This document shows, piece by piece, positions 11,641 to 23,600 of a stretch of DNA of 64,000 bases. The notes under the pieces were generated by a model. The model was not told where the DNA came from. It made no database searches and saw only the letters and a program-made list of their open reading frames with translations. The position numbers were made by a program, and so were the translations under genes. Every line of letters begins with the position of its first letter. The first letter of the stretch is position 1. The DNA is from Acheta domesticus (taxonomy: Eukaryota; Arthropoda; Insecta; Orthoptera; Gryllidae): the NCBI GenBank assembly GCA_031308135.1, contig JAHLJT010002630.1:98314141-98378140 (forward strand), in the 5' to 3' direction.

Positions 11641-12141
11641 AACTAGTTTATAATCGGACGGTGTTATGCATCAACCGGCTAAGCGCCATTTTAAAAATAA
11701 ATGAGATATGGACGCCATCAGTTGCATTGGACCATGTTCTACATTTACGCAAACTTTTGGCGCCAAATCTGTAAAAATGCGCTTATAATTAATGAAAAAT
11801 ATAAACGCCATCAGTCACATCAGGGATTTTATGTTTCGCAACAACCGTCTATAAACCTAGATCTCCGAATCTGCTGTTCGTAATTTCACATTATGCAGGT
11901 AAGCGCCAGATATTCCACTCATGTTTGTGTAGTTTGGCGTTTCAATGAATGAAATAATTAAATTAAAGTTTTTCGAGCTGGAAATGTAATAAAACCTTTG
12001 AACACGATTATCTCAAAACTTGTGCGATGTCGCATAGCCGGTTGATGCATAACACGTCCAATATTAAGCTATATTGCATGAGTACATGTTTTGGAATGTA
12101 CTCATGCAATTTGAAATGAGAGCGTTAGGAATGTACGAATG
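11640..12141. other. AT-rich sequence with weak repeats
   Basis: No gene seen. ATGCATCAACCGGCTA near 11665 recurs as an inverted near-match near 12045, so 11650-12060 may be a small inverted-repeat element. Confidence 0.35.
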
Positions 12142-12425
12142 CCACAAAAGCAACATTATAAACGAGGTGCGCACGCTCATTTTTTGTATAACAGCATTGT
12201 AAGTTTGTAAGAGAATTAAAGTTCATTGCCGAGAAAACTTTATTTTGACGTCGTGGGTACATCTGCAAGAAAACTGTGGTCAACAGTTCAATTTACTGCT
12301 GCCTTCCTACGCTTTTCTCACTGCGATTGGCTGAATGTGTGATGAGGCAATTATTCTGACACAAGCGGCACATACGTCGTAATCTGTGAAGTAAGGTGCC
12401 CTTTTCAAACGATTCCTTGACACGA
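12142..12425 (+). repeat. Dispersed repeat, family K (copy 1)
   Basis: Shares AACATTATAAACGAG, then TTTTTTGTATAACAGCATT, then GCGATTGGCTGAATGT in the same order with 52808-53105. No conserved frame. Confidence 0.65.
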
Positions 12426-12753
12426 GAAAGATTCTTTCTAATTGTTGGAATACAAAGAACAGTTTTCAGAGTATTTTCATATCACTAATTGACTTCAAAA
12501 AATTAATTAGTAGAAAAGAAAGCGTGTTTCTCACCAGCACAGCGAGTCGCGTCGTAATTAAATATCCACTTAAAAACTGCTGTTTTCGGGCAACAAAGCC
12601 ACCATATCTTATCAGTGGCAAAAACATGAGTTTCCGGATTTTCTGATAAGTTCAGAGCCGCGTTGTGGCAAATGGGTTTATCGGAGAAACTCAGATCTTG
12701 GAGTGGTATTTATGACGACTTTTTCACGGTCAAGTTATGAAGACTAATAGTAC

Positions 12754-12863
12754 ATTATGAAACGATGATGTAATGATGGGTATTAATACACGAGTGTGAT
12801 ATTACGAGCGAGAAACGAGCGATTATCGTAAACTTCACACGAGTGTATTAATACCCATTACAT
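12754..12863. mobile_element. Palindromic MITE, family G (copy 1)
   Basis: An ATGGGTATTAATACAC arm at about 12776 is reverse-complemented near 12840-12860, with TATTACGAGCGAGAAACGAG between. The unit forms a nearly complete hairpin. A second copy at 34660-35066 is split by the ribozyme-bearing insertion. Confidence 0.6.
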
Positions 12864-13539
12864 GGAGTTGTATAAGGTTCTTTTTCTACGACTTATGGTA
12901 ACTTTTATAAGTTAAAGTTTTTCATTGAATCGTTTCGTCTTAATTGACATGTAGGATTCAGCCAAAGCCACCTAGCGGACAGCTGCCTACCCACCGCAGG
13001 TGGCTTTGTTTTGCCTATCCGCCTGCGAGGTGCAGAGGTGCGAGGTATAGAAGTTGCGGCAATAATTCGACGTCACCATTTTTACTTTTTCTCTTATTTC
13101 TGGAGGTGTCAAGTCCACCTTTGATTCACTAAACATTTTAAACTAAAGAATTGGCTGATTTTTAAGAACAACCACACGGCAGCAACATATAACCCAAAAT
13201 CACTTGCGTTCAGATCTTCACCTTAGTCAAAAGTTTTCTTCAATAACTACTAACGCGCTAGTCAAATAGGATCAAAGTGAAATTACGATTAAATTTATTT
13301 TATATAATATTTCACGATAAAATTACAAATAAGAAAATAAATTGGAACCGAGAAGCAGAATATAATATTAACTACAATTTTAATGTACACAATCGTACGA
13401 AACATTTACTATAATGATTCTCAATGATTAATGAAGTGACAATACTTGGTTTTTAAGTCTTTTTGTGATTGGTCAAGAACCAGTATCATAATGAAAACTG
13501 TATCGTAATGACTTCACTATGCAACGGCTTGCAGCCATC
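12864..13539. other. AT-rich sequence, nothing recognised
   Basis: A moderately GC-rich segment near 12960-13060 has a short plus-strand frame without recognisable content. The rest is AT-rich with no structure I can support. Confidence 0.4.
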
Positions 13540-13572
13540 ATTTATTTATTTATTTATTTATTTATTTATTTG
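13540..13572 (+). repeat. TTTA tetranucleotide microsatellite
   Basis: Eight uninterrupted TTTA units, directly upstream of the repeat copy at 13594. Confidence 0.95.
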
Positions 13573-13593
13573 TCAAAAAACAGTAAAAACTGT

Positions 13594-13898
13594 ATATGAC
13601 GTGTGGGGAAAGAAATTTATCTGCGCACATTTTCTTGAGGGCCAGAATTTTATTTAAAAAAAATGAATTTAGAAAATAATTATTTTAGAAAAATAAAGAT
13701 ATTTGAAAAATGTTTTTTTCCCGAGTTATAGAAAATCAATTTCAACTGTAAATGAACTACAAGCAAAAGGAGAGTTCAACAAAACGTGCGCACAGTGAAG
13801 CTACATTTACGTCCAGAAGCAAAACAAGGGGCCATCTCAGCATTTGCTCAATGGATCAGGGAAACTGGACAAAACCTGATCGAGATGGGGGTCATTGA
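13594..13898 (+). repeat. Dispersed repeat, inverted partner of 281-593
   Basis: Inverted copy of 281-593. From about 13785 the plus strand is open to a TAA at 13936-13938, giving a peptide that includes HLRPEAKQGAISAFAQWIRE and ends EVHYLLQAY. An AG precedes the open part (GCGCACAG), so a terminal exon is possible. A second overlapping frame is also open for 48 codons. No family was recognised, and the homology to the other copy ends at about 13898, before the stop. Confidence 0.6.
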
Positions 13899-13938
13899 CC
13901 CGGAAGCTGAAGTACATTACTTGTTACAGGCGTATTAA

Positions 13939-15042
13939 ATATTTTTTTAAATGCATACAATGCAAACATAAACTAATTCATTATATATCATTGTTTTGTT
14001 ACATTAAAAATTATTTTTCTTTTTCACGATCAGTATAGTCTCTAATTGTATAGAAACAGTTTTGCAGCATCAAATGACAGAATTAGGCGATGGGAGTAGA
14101 AAAATAATAAAAGATGGTGAAATACATTTTAGTAAATTTAATATACACGTGTCAAAGCCTTTGCAATTCTTTAATGGGATTGTTCCATTAACCTAAATGT
14201 TTTTTAGCGTTCTCTGAAGAAACAAAATATAATATGGATGTCGATTTTACAATACCACAATAAAATAGTACAAAATGTCCATTACCCTATTTTAGCGATG
14301 AGGAGCAATCACATAATAGCATTGTACATTCTGTCACGTTCTATCACGTCACAATCTGTCACGTCACATGAATAAAAACATGTGAAACTTTATGTACCCG
14401 TACGTGTAAGATGTTCCATAAATATTCAGTGATGTCTTAGCTACGGAACAACATTGGCCTATGATAGGGAGATACATAAAATGTCGCGAAGTGATCGATT
14501 TAAAACCTTAAAAGATCAACGGTTAACATTCATGATTTACTGCATCCCAGCGATTGTACCGTTCAACTGGAGCGAGATAGAAACGTGCTTCTTTTAATAT
14601 ATTAATGCTAATGGGTTAAGCATATGCTACAAAAAAGATTTTTCTGGAAAGAGCTTCTTAGAAGCAACGAATAATTTGAAACTTACCACATCGCTTTGAA
14701 ATCACGTTATTACATGTTATTCCAACGAAATATAGCGGTACAATTCCGTAGTTTCGCAGTACGCAATTTGGTAGTTGAAGTGAGTTTGAGCGGGTTATGG
14801 AAGAGGGACTTAGTGTTTTGGATAATTTACAGCAACACCAAATTGCTGTTCAAACTTCCTTAAATTGGGTTCGTTTGGTTAATCCTGGACTGAAACTTTT
14901 TATTAGTATTACAGTAAATTTCGGTATGATGACTAGGAATCTGTTTCACTCGCGATGCTTTCTGTATTAAGTACTATTATGGAATCAGCTTTGAACTCTG
15001 GAGTAGCACAAGTCAAAATGCTTCTTTGTTTTGTGTGTTCTT
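13939..15042. other. AT-rich sequence, nothing recognised
   Basis: Includes a direct repeat of TCACGTC/TCTGTCACG words at 14333-14365. No gene or terminal repeats found. Confidence 0.4.
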
Positions 15043-15046
15043 TTAA

Positions 15047-16155
15047 GGGGAGACCGTAAACACCGTATTTCCCTATGCTGCCAATGCTAAGTTTGGACAT
15101 TTTAAAGAACATTTTTTGGAAAAACTAGAAAGGATACAACTCTCACATTTTTACTGCAACTAAATACTATAATAATCAACAATTACAAGTATATTTGACT
15201 ATTTACAGAGAATGGAATCAAAGAATTTATTTTTTTAAATTTTCAGTATAAAAACATTTTACGTAACATAAAAAGTATTTCAGATATCATAAAATAATTA
15301 ATTCTGAACTAAATTTTCTCAAACATGCTGTGAATACATGTTAATATGCTATTAATGCACTGTCCAAGTTTTAATTGTCTTTGACTTCTAGTTTCTACAA
15401 TAAATGTTCCTGAAAGCAAAAAAATGAAGTTTAGAGAAAATCAGGCTTAAAGTTAATAATTATATTTTACCGAAGAAAATCTTTAAAAACACTTAGCGTT
15501 AATATTTTTCTGCACCATACTGAGCATCATCAGAGTCATACTGGTCTTCTTTCCTTCTTTTCACTTTGTCTTGCTTCTTTTGTGCAACTTGGTGCAGCAA
15601 TTTCTGCTTTACATATTCTGTCTCTATTTCTAATAAGGATTGTCTTGTATTTTACCCACAATCTACACTCAGAACATTTAAAAAATGTTTTTTTGAAACT
15701 CCATCATTGAAACACAAGATGGCATCGTAAACATCAAATCTTAAAGTACTGATTTGCACAAATACAGTTTTGGGTAATCGTGTCCAAATTACTGAATTCA
15801 CAGATTCATTCAAATTCTGGGTAACAGTAACAAAACAATAACAAATTTCGTAAATACGCATGAATTCGGCACCTGTCGATGGTAAATGCAGGTTAGCAAA
15901 CATTTACATAAAAAACTACGTCAACGCGCAAACAAATACGAGAAATTTCCAATTTTATTTCAATTTTGACGTAAAGGGGGCGTGGCATTTAAATGTACTT
16001 CCTAAGAAGAGTTTCAGGGGGAAAAATTATAGAATCTGAACCACTGGGCAGATTCAAATGAAACAAAAAGCATTTTACACGCAAATGAACGGGGTTTTCA
16101 AATAAAATAAAAACTAAAAATCAAATTTTTGAAGCCATTAACCTACTGTCTCCCC
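15047..16155. mobile_element. Kolobok-like DNA transposon remnant with TTAA duplication
   Basis: The ends are GGGGAGACCGTA at 15047 and, reverse-complemented from the right, GGGGAGACAGTA. TTAA flanks both sides (15043-15046 and 16156-16159). TTAA duplication occurs in the piggyBac and Kolobok superfamilies, and the enclosed protein relic looks Kolobok-like. The 1.1-kb interior is otherwise AT-rich and decayed. Confidence 0.7.
15652..15903 (-). pseudogene. C-terminal piece of a Kolobok-like transposase
   Basis: An 83-codon minus-strand frame includes TQNLNESVNSVIWTRLPK and later DAILCFNDG. An Asn-Glu-Ser-x-Asn-Ser motif before a Trp and a Pro-Lys, followed by an FN-D/E-G motif, is typical of the C-terminal half of this transposase group. 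The catalytic N-terminal part is absent and the frame ends soon after, so it is a relic. Its position between GGGG/TTAA ends supports the assignment. Confidence 0.6.
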
Positions 16156-16159
16156 TTAA

Positions 16160-16361
16160 CGCAGTGTTGTCAAGGTCGATGCCACGAGCGAGAGTCCGAC
16201 GACGAAATCGCTTCTCCACGAAGTTCACAACCCTGCCGCAAGAGATAACGCTATCACTATTGTAAAACGGTGGGGTTACTAATAGTTTCCTCTCCCGACA
16301 CTAGTGGCGCAGAGAAGCTCGTGGCATGGCACGGTGCCGCGGGGTGTGCCACTTCCACTAG
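16160..16361 (+). repeat. Dispersed repeat, family C (copy 1)
   Basis: Starts CAGTGTTGTCAAGGTCGATG and includes CTAGTGGCGCAGAGAAGCTC. The same order is seen at 26313-26560, and a short piece at 37867-37925. Confidence 0.75.
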
Positions 16362-16748
16362 TACTCTCTCAGTCTGTATCAGTGAAAAACTATTGATTGA
16401 CAGTGACTATTCACTGATGGTGTCAGTTATAACCCTTCCACTGACAATCAGTGAATTGAATTGAACAAATCAGTGAAAAACGGGTACACTTTTTGAATCA
16501 GTGAAACTTCACTGTTTGAATCAGTGAAATGTGTCAACTAATTGAACGTGACGACTGAACGATCAGTGAGTGATGGTGGCGCGGCACTTTTACCACTGAC
16601 GATCAGTGAAATGCTGGGAGTCATTATGAAAAGTTTCGCATTTTCGCTGATTGTCAGCGAAACTACACATTTCGACTGAAGGTACCAGTGACTTCGGCTC
16701 TCACTGATTGAATCAGCGACAATTTCACTGATTCAGATACAGAGAGTA
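16362..16748. mobile_element. MITE family D, dense TCAGTGA motifs (copy 1)
   Basis: Ends TACTCTCTCAGTCTG and, from the right, TACTCTCTGTATCTG. The interior carries many TCAGTGA/TCACTGA heptamers in both orientations. TA flanks are consistent with a TA target. Copies at 54399-54787 and 54962-55333 are inverted relative to this one. Confidence 0.75.
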
Positions 16749-17470
16749 GGAGACATTGACACCACTGTTTTAACATATGTCATCTCTGAAAAGGACCGTG
16801 AGAATATCGAACAGAGAGATCGATACTCGAAGGAGAACGAAGGCCATACTCAACTACACGTACGAAGAGATTCATCGTAAGCAAACAAAGCCTGTCAGCA
16901 TTAATAAAACACAACCAATAATCTCGCTTTCTCGCAAACATTTTTAACACTTCTTGAACGTAGAAACCTCCGCCTAGTGTAACATTTCTTGTCTAATATC
17001 TGGCTTCCGTTTGCTGAGAAATAAACAAACGCGACAGTGCCTACGTATTGTCCAGGCACGCAGGTATATTTTCAGATTTATCCAGACGGTTGCCAAAAGA
17101 AAAAAAAAAGAAAAAGACAGAAAAGGAAAGGAAAGGTGAAAATACGGCAACAGTCAAAGAGGAATCATAATCTAAAATAGCCCAAAATAGCAAAATGAAA
17201 ATCATGCAAAACAACACGGGGAGCATGGTTAAATTATTGTTATTTTTAAAAGTCGTAAAATTGTAACAATAAAAAAAGGAAAATTTTGCCAAACGTCCGA
17301 CCTCTAGTAATCATATTCGACCCTTTTTTGTTCTGGACGTTTACAGTACTTATCCTTAAACACACTTTCGAGAGTTTAACGTTATATTTTCTCTCAGCAT
17401 CGTTCATCTAAAACATCTATAATTCCTATTTTACTCGCTCCGTTACAAAAGCACAAAGGTCGGGGCTGGT
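16749..17470. other. AT-rich sequence downstream of the host gene
   Basis: This is the 3' flank of the minus-strand gene (its stop codon is at 17475-17473). I found no unambiguous polyadenylation signal. A minus-strand frame at 17041-17292 is low-complexity. Confidence 0.4.
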
Positions 17471-17472
17471 GC

Positions 17473-17648
17473 TCAGAAGAGGCGCACCAGGCGGTTGGGG
17501 GTGCTGCCGGGGCAGTAGCGCCCCAGGGGGCCCCGCGGCGCCGGCCGCGGCGGCAGCTTCCCGTCCGCGTCGCCGTCCGCCTCCGCCCCCGCCTCCGCCG
17601 CGCGCTCCGCTGCGCCCACATCGTCCTCGTCATTACCGTCATCGTTGT
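17473..17648 (-). CDS. Host gene exon 7 (terminal)
   Basis: It begins after AG at 17650-17649 with two bases that complete a codon. It encodes an Asp/Glu/Ala-rich stretch followed by [19 protein letters not shown] and TGA. The acceptor lacks a good pyrimidine tract and similar ACAAG sites recur in the neighbouring minisatellite, so this border is the least certain of the set. Confidence 0.65.
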
Positions 17649-20600
17649 CTTGTCAAGTGTCATTTTGTCATCGTCGTCTTGTCAACTTGTCATTTTGTCA
17701 TCGTCGTCTTGTCAACTTGTCATTTTGTCATCGTCGTTTTGTCAACTTGTCATTTTGTCATCGTAGAGTTGTCAACTTGTCATTTTATCATTGTTGTCTT
17801 GTCAACTTGTCATTTTGTCATCGTTGTCTTGTCAAGAGTCATTTTATCATTGTTGTCTTGTCAACTTGTCATTTTGTCATCGTCGTCTTGTCAACTTGTC
17901 CTCGTAATCTTGTCAACTTGTCATCGTCGTCTTGTCAACTTGTCATCGTAGTCTTGTCAACTTGTCATCGTAGTCTTGTCAACTTGTCATCGTAGTCTTG
18001 TCAACTTGTCATCGTAGTCTTGTCAACTTGTCATCGTAGTCTTGTCAACTTGTCATCGTAGTCTTGTCAACTTGTCATCGTAGTCTTGTCAACTTGTCAT
18101 CGTAGTCTTGTCAACTTGTCATCGTAGTCTTGTCAACTTGTCATCGTAGTCTTGTCAACTTGTCATCGTAGTCTTGTCAACTTGTCATCGTAGTCTTGTC
18201 AACTTGTCATCGTAGTCTTGTCAACTTGTCATCGTAGTCTTGTCAACTTGTCATCGTAGTCTTGTCAACTTGTCATCGTATTCTTGTAAACTTGTCATCG
18301 TATTCTTGTAAACTTGTCATCGTATTCTTGTAAACTTGTCATCGTATTCTTGTAAACTTGTCATCGTTGTCTTGTCAACTTGTCATCGTTGTCGTGTCAA
18401 CTTGTCATCGTTGTCGTGTCAACTTGTCATCGTTGTCGTGTCAACTTGTCATCGTTGTCGTGTCAACTTGTCATCGTTGTCGTGTCAACTTGTCACCGTC
18501 GTCTTGTCAACTTGTCACCGTCGTCTTGCCAACGTGTCATTTTGTCACAGTCGTTTTGTCAACGAGTCATTTTGTCATCGTCGTCTATTCTATTCTGTCA
18601 TCGTCGTCGTCATTCCGTCATCGTCTTCGTCATTTTGTCATCGTCTTCGTCATTTTGTCATCGTCTTCGTCATTTTGTCATCGTCTTCGTCATTTTGTCA
18701 TCGTCTTCGTCATTTCGTCATCGTCGTCTTCGTCGTCATAGTCGTGAACGCCTCCGTCGTCATCGCCTTCATCGTCATCGTTGTCATCGTCATCACTTTT
18801 GTCGTAGTCTTTGTCGTCATCGAGGAAGGAAGGGAAAGGAAATATCGTGCGGTCCGTTACCCGTTTGTTAGGATACTGCTCCGGCATTCGCCTGGTGTTG
18901 ATTGGAGAAACCGTAGAAAATTACGGACCTGAGCAGCTGGCTGCTGGAATTCTCCTGCCGACTGTGGCGGAACTCGAACTAGCTATGAAGATGGCGAAAA
19001 TTGTAGCGCCGTCGTAACTCGATCCTAGAACCTCCATGTCAGAGGTACTGCAGTGCCATCAATTGACGCTCTGAGGCTTCACGCCGAGGCAGAGGATCGA
19101 TCTTTCTTTCCTCTTCCTTGTTCTATCCTCTCCTCTTGTGCTACACACCATTACACTTACATACACTACACTATCACCCATGCCGCGAGACCGGTCGGGA
19201 GTTTCGAGCTTGTCCCGGCCGGGGCGGTGCTGTACTTGTGGGAGATACCTAGTTGGGGAAATCCCCGCTGGAAGGGTAAGTTGGCGCCGAATCTCGCCAT
19301 CCAGTGGGGCAAGATTACAGCCAACTTCCAAGAAAAATGCACGTGCACTACACTAACGGGACTAACGATCTTGGCTGTTAAGGCGCCCTGTCCCATGTTA
19401 TTAGATTTACTGCAAGTAAAAGATCCTCAAGCCTAAATGAAGCCTCTGAGCTAAATTGAGATCCCCTGTTCCGTCGCCCAAATAATACCTTCTTTCTCCC
19501 CTAGCTGGTGAAAGAAGCGTAGTGTAATGCATGGACAGACGGAAGAGCCACGTCACGTAAAATAAGGCATCAATTCAATTAATTTCACTTCAATTCAATT
19601 CATTTCAATTCAATCCCATTCAATCCAATTCAATCTCGTTCAATCCCATTCAATCCCGTTCAATCCCATTCAATCCCGTTCAATCCCGTTCAATCTCGTT
19701 CAATTTCGTTCAATCCCGTTCAATCTCGTTCAGTCTCGTTCAATCTCGTTCAATCCCGTTCAATCCCGTTCAATTTCGTTCAATCTCTTTTAATATCATT
19801 CAATCCTATTCAATTCAATCCAATTCAACCCAATCCAATTCAGTTCAATGCAATCCAATCCAACCAACCTGGGATGCCCCACGAAGGGCGCGCGCGGCGG
19901 GGCGACCGCGGGCGGTAGGGCTGGCACGGGGTGGAGGAGTAGGCGGTGTTGGAGGGCGCCCTGCAGGCCGCCTGGGGGGCCCGCCGCGCCCCGGGGCCCG
20001 TGCCCTCGGCCGGCGGCGGAGCCGGAACCGTCCGCCCGCGCCCCGCCGCCGCCGCCGCCGCCGGCCGCCGCCCCGCGCCGGACGTCCCCGACGCCCGAGT
20101 GGGCGGGGCCGGAGTGGACGCCGCCGACTGCTGGGTGCTGGACGACCTGCGCACGCGTGAAGTGAGTTATGAAGGTAATGGAATTGGCAACACCGTATAA
20201 TCCACATAAAACCTATGATTAGCAATTTGCACTAATTTTTGCTTAAAATCTGAAAGATCTATAAAACACAGAAAATACAGAATACACACTGTATAAGTTT
20301 CCATAATTCTGTGATTCCTCCCCTGCGCCATATACCAGTTCAATTCCGAATACAGAAAGAAATGAGCGTTTTTGCAAGGATTGTTAAAAAAACTTTCGCT
20401 TCCACATAATCTATGTATAAAACTGGATGTTGGAATGTATATAAGAGCTTAACTCCGACACCGTTGGACCGAAAGTTGGCACTTCTACGTGTTTTTCACT
20501 CAGAAGATTTATGTCCTGTTAATTCTGTTGAACTGCACTACATGGCGCTGTAGAACACAACTAAATATTCACATCAAATGCAACCCGCCACACACTCGGC

Positions 20601-23600
20601 AGCATTTTGAATCTACGTCGTTAAATAACTCCTAAACGAGGCGTTCTAGGGACTCAAAAAGTAAACTTTTGAGGTTGAAAGCCTCAAAGAAACGTTTCTC
20701 ACACCTTAATCTACAGAATGAACTCTTCCAGAACATTCTATTACATTTTCGCTCGTACGGCACATCCCGATATTACCTGACCTGCTCAGAGATGCGCAGA
20801 ATCTCCAAGTAAATGTGAATGAGAGGGACAGAGTGCGGCAGAGATAGAGACAGACAGGGACAGGGTGAGGATAGGAGGAAGAGATTGAGAAAGGAAAATG
20901 GGAGGGGAGAGGGAGATAAAAGGCAGAACATCTGCCGGGATTTCCTAGTAAAATCTATTTTTAAGGGTAAATCAGCTATAGATTTTGGCACTCATAATTT
21001 CCTTGGAGAAGGAGTAACACTTTCTGCCGCGACAACATGGAGAACGATAATTTGAATAACTATATTTTTCACTGAACTCTAGAAAACGTGCAAAGATGAT
21101 GAAGTTACATTTATGTTCAGGAGCATGGTCTGAGAGAACTGAAAGTGGTTTCTAAAATTGAATTTATATACGAAATATGATTTTTTTCAGAGAGGGTGAG
21201 ATGATCAATTTCTTTAATTCTGAAGCACATAAAATGGAATTACCTTAAGACTATAGTTACACCGCAGACGAAATATAGGTTTGAGATTGAGAGCGAAATA
21301 GTCCGACTTTTTTCATCCGAAAAAAATACCCACGGATGTTAGTCCCAGGGATCCTGAGTAGCTCGAAGCCATCGTCAGAGATGAATTAAAGGAGGTGACG
21401 TGTTGCTTTTACTACGCAAAAGCGAAAAATGGGGGCTCAGAAATAGATGTTTTCAAGAAATGGCGAGAGAGGAACCCGGATATGAGACTTACGCTTGATT
21501 CAAAGAAACTTGTCAGTCAACGGCGATACATACTCAGCAGTGGAAAATTTACAGAAGAACAACTTGCAGACATTTAGAGAACCGCGGAGTATGTTCTTCG
21601 GTCAAACTATCCACACGACGAACATTTAGAACCATCTAATATTTCTGAAAATGATGGGCCTTTTGAAAGTTCATCTGTTGCCAGTGAAACATCCGTCAGT
21701 GGTGAAAATTCATCTAGGTATGAATCACACGATAACGAGATGATACGGATTCTCCTTCGCGAGATAGAACGAATTCGTCTACCGCCATTCAAATCTCGGG
21801 CACTCTTGAGGAGAATATACGAAAATGCTAAAGTTAAGAGAGTGATAAAGACAGCAAATTCTGTTTAAATGAGGATGTACAGAGATAGAGATCTAGATAC
21901 TACTGAAATCAATCACATCTTGTATACATCTGGATATATGGTCCCTTAGATAATTTTGGGGCCAGCCAAGAACACCGACGGCCGACAGCAAAACAGAGTA
22001 AACAGCCCTGTATCCTCATGGGCGAAAAGAATTAAGAAACGAATAGCCGACACTTCGCGTGAAATATCACTCAGCCGAGGCATCCTCTAAATCAAGTCAC
22101 ACATCTAAAGTTCAACAAAAAATACTCGATGTTGAACAAAAATACTAAATTCAAAACGACATCACAAGGCTACTGGTAGCCGAGAAGCTAAAAGAGAAAA
22201 TCCAAGCATCGGCTCAACAAATTAGACGTTACAATTGTAGAGACGTTTTCCGTGGACAAAATCGGTTGTTTGAAACAGATGCAACGAGATTTTATCGCAA
22301 TCTGACTCGAAAAACGAATGGAAATGCTGCCACTCCTTCAAAAGAATGACGTCGAAACATTTTGATCAGGAATCTGGGAGGAGAGCAGATCCTACAACAA
22401 AGACGAATCTCGGCTCAATTCTGAATATGACACTACCGATGGAAACAGTGGAACATGTTCACGAATTCTCAGAAGAGGATCTATTTCTAGTAATTAGGAA
22501 CATGGGAAACTGGAAATCCCCCGGATTGATATGAATTTAGTGGATGAAGAAATTAACATCATTACATTTTCATCTAGCAAAGGCTGTTAATAAAATTTTA
22601 GAAAACTCAAAGGAACTCCCGGAATGGCTCAGACGCGGCATCACGTATTTGCTACCCAAAGCGGGAGACAGTTCTGCGGCAAAGAACTACGGCCAATCAC
22701 TTGTCTATCAGTACGGTACAAAGTTATAACTGCAGCCATAGCTAACGAAATGTACAAACACCTAGAAAAGAACCACCAGTTGCCCGTTGAACAGAATGGA
22801 TGTCGTAAAGGTTCTTATGGCTGTAAGGAAATCTAGCTACTAAATAAAGTCATCTTGAATGATGTGATGAAACGAAAACTTAATTTAAGCAAGGCTTGGA
22901 TTGACTAACAGAAGGCCTTTGACAGTGTACCATACGATTGGATTTTGAAGACCCAGGAGATCTACAGGACAACTTGAGACGGACAGACAGACAGACAGAC
23001 GGACAGAAGACAGACAGACGGACAGAAGACAGACAGACGGAGAGAGAGACAGACAGACGGAGAGAGAGACAGACAGACAGACGGAGAGAGAGACAGACAG
23101 ACAGACGGAGAGAGAGACAGACAGACAGACGGAGAGAGAGACAGACAGACAGACGGAGAGAGAGACAGACAGACAGACGGAGAGAGAGAGACAGACAGTC
23201 AGACGGAGAGAGAGACAGACAGTCAGACGGAGAGAGAGACAGACAGACAGACGGAGAGAGAGACAGACAGACAGACGGAGAGAGAGACAGACAGACGGAG
23301 AGAGAGACAGACAGACGGAGAGAGAGACAGACAGACGGAGAGAGAGACAGACAGACGGAGAGACAGACAGACAGACGGAGAGACAGACAGAATGATAGAC
23401 AGACAAGACTGACCGACCGACAGAAGGACAGACAGACAGGACAGACAGAAGGACGGACAGAAGGACGGACGGACGATTTGAAAGAAACCACTTTTTCTGT
23501 GTCAGGAGAGAATCCAAAACGCGTATTTCCGTTGAAAACTCGAAATCGATATTCCGCAGCATTACGCATCGTTCCCAACACTACGTCTATTACTCCGTAT

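Noticed and set aside
17657..18540. Regular repeats considered as a CRISPR array
   Set aside because: Units are contiguous with no unique spacers, and the context is eukaryotic.
17645..18932. Several 100-200-codon frames rich in Ser, Cys, His and Val
   Set aside because: They follow the 22-bp minisatellite and have no support as genes.
19946..20165. Plus-strand exon ending [12 protein letters not shown] before a perfect GTGAGT donor
   Set aside because: The GTGAGT belongs to a dispersed repeat also found at 44007, the acceptor is poor, and the minus-strand reading fits both neighbouring exons in phase.
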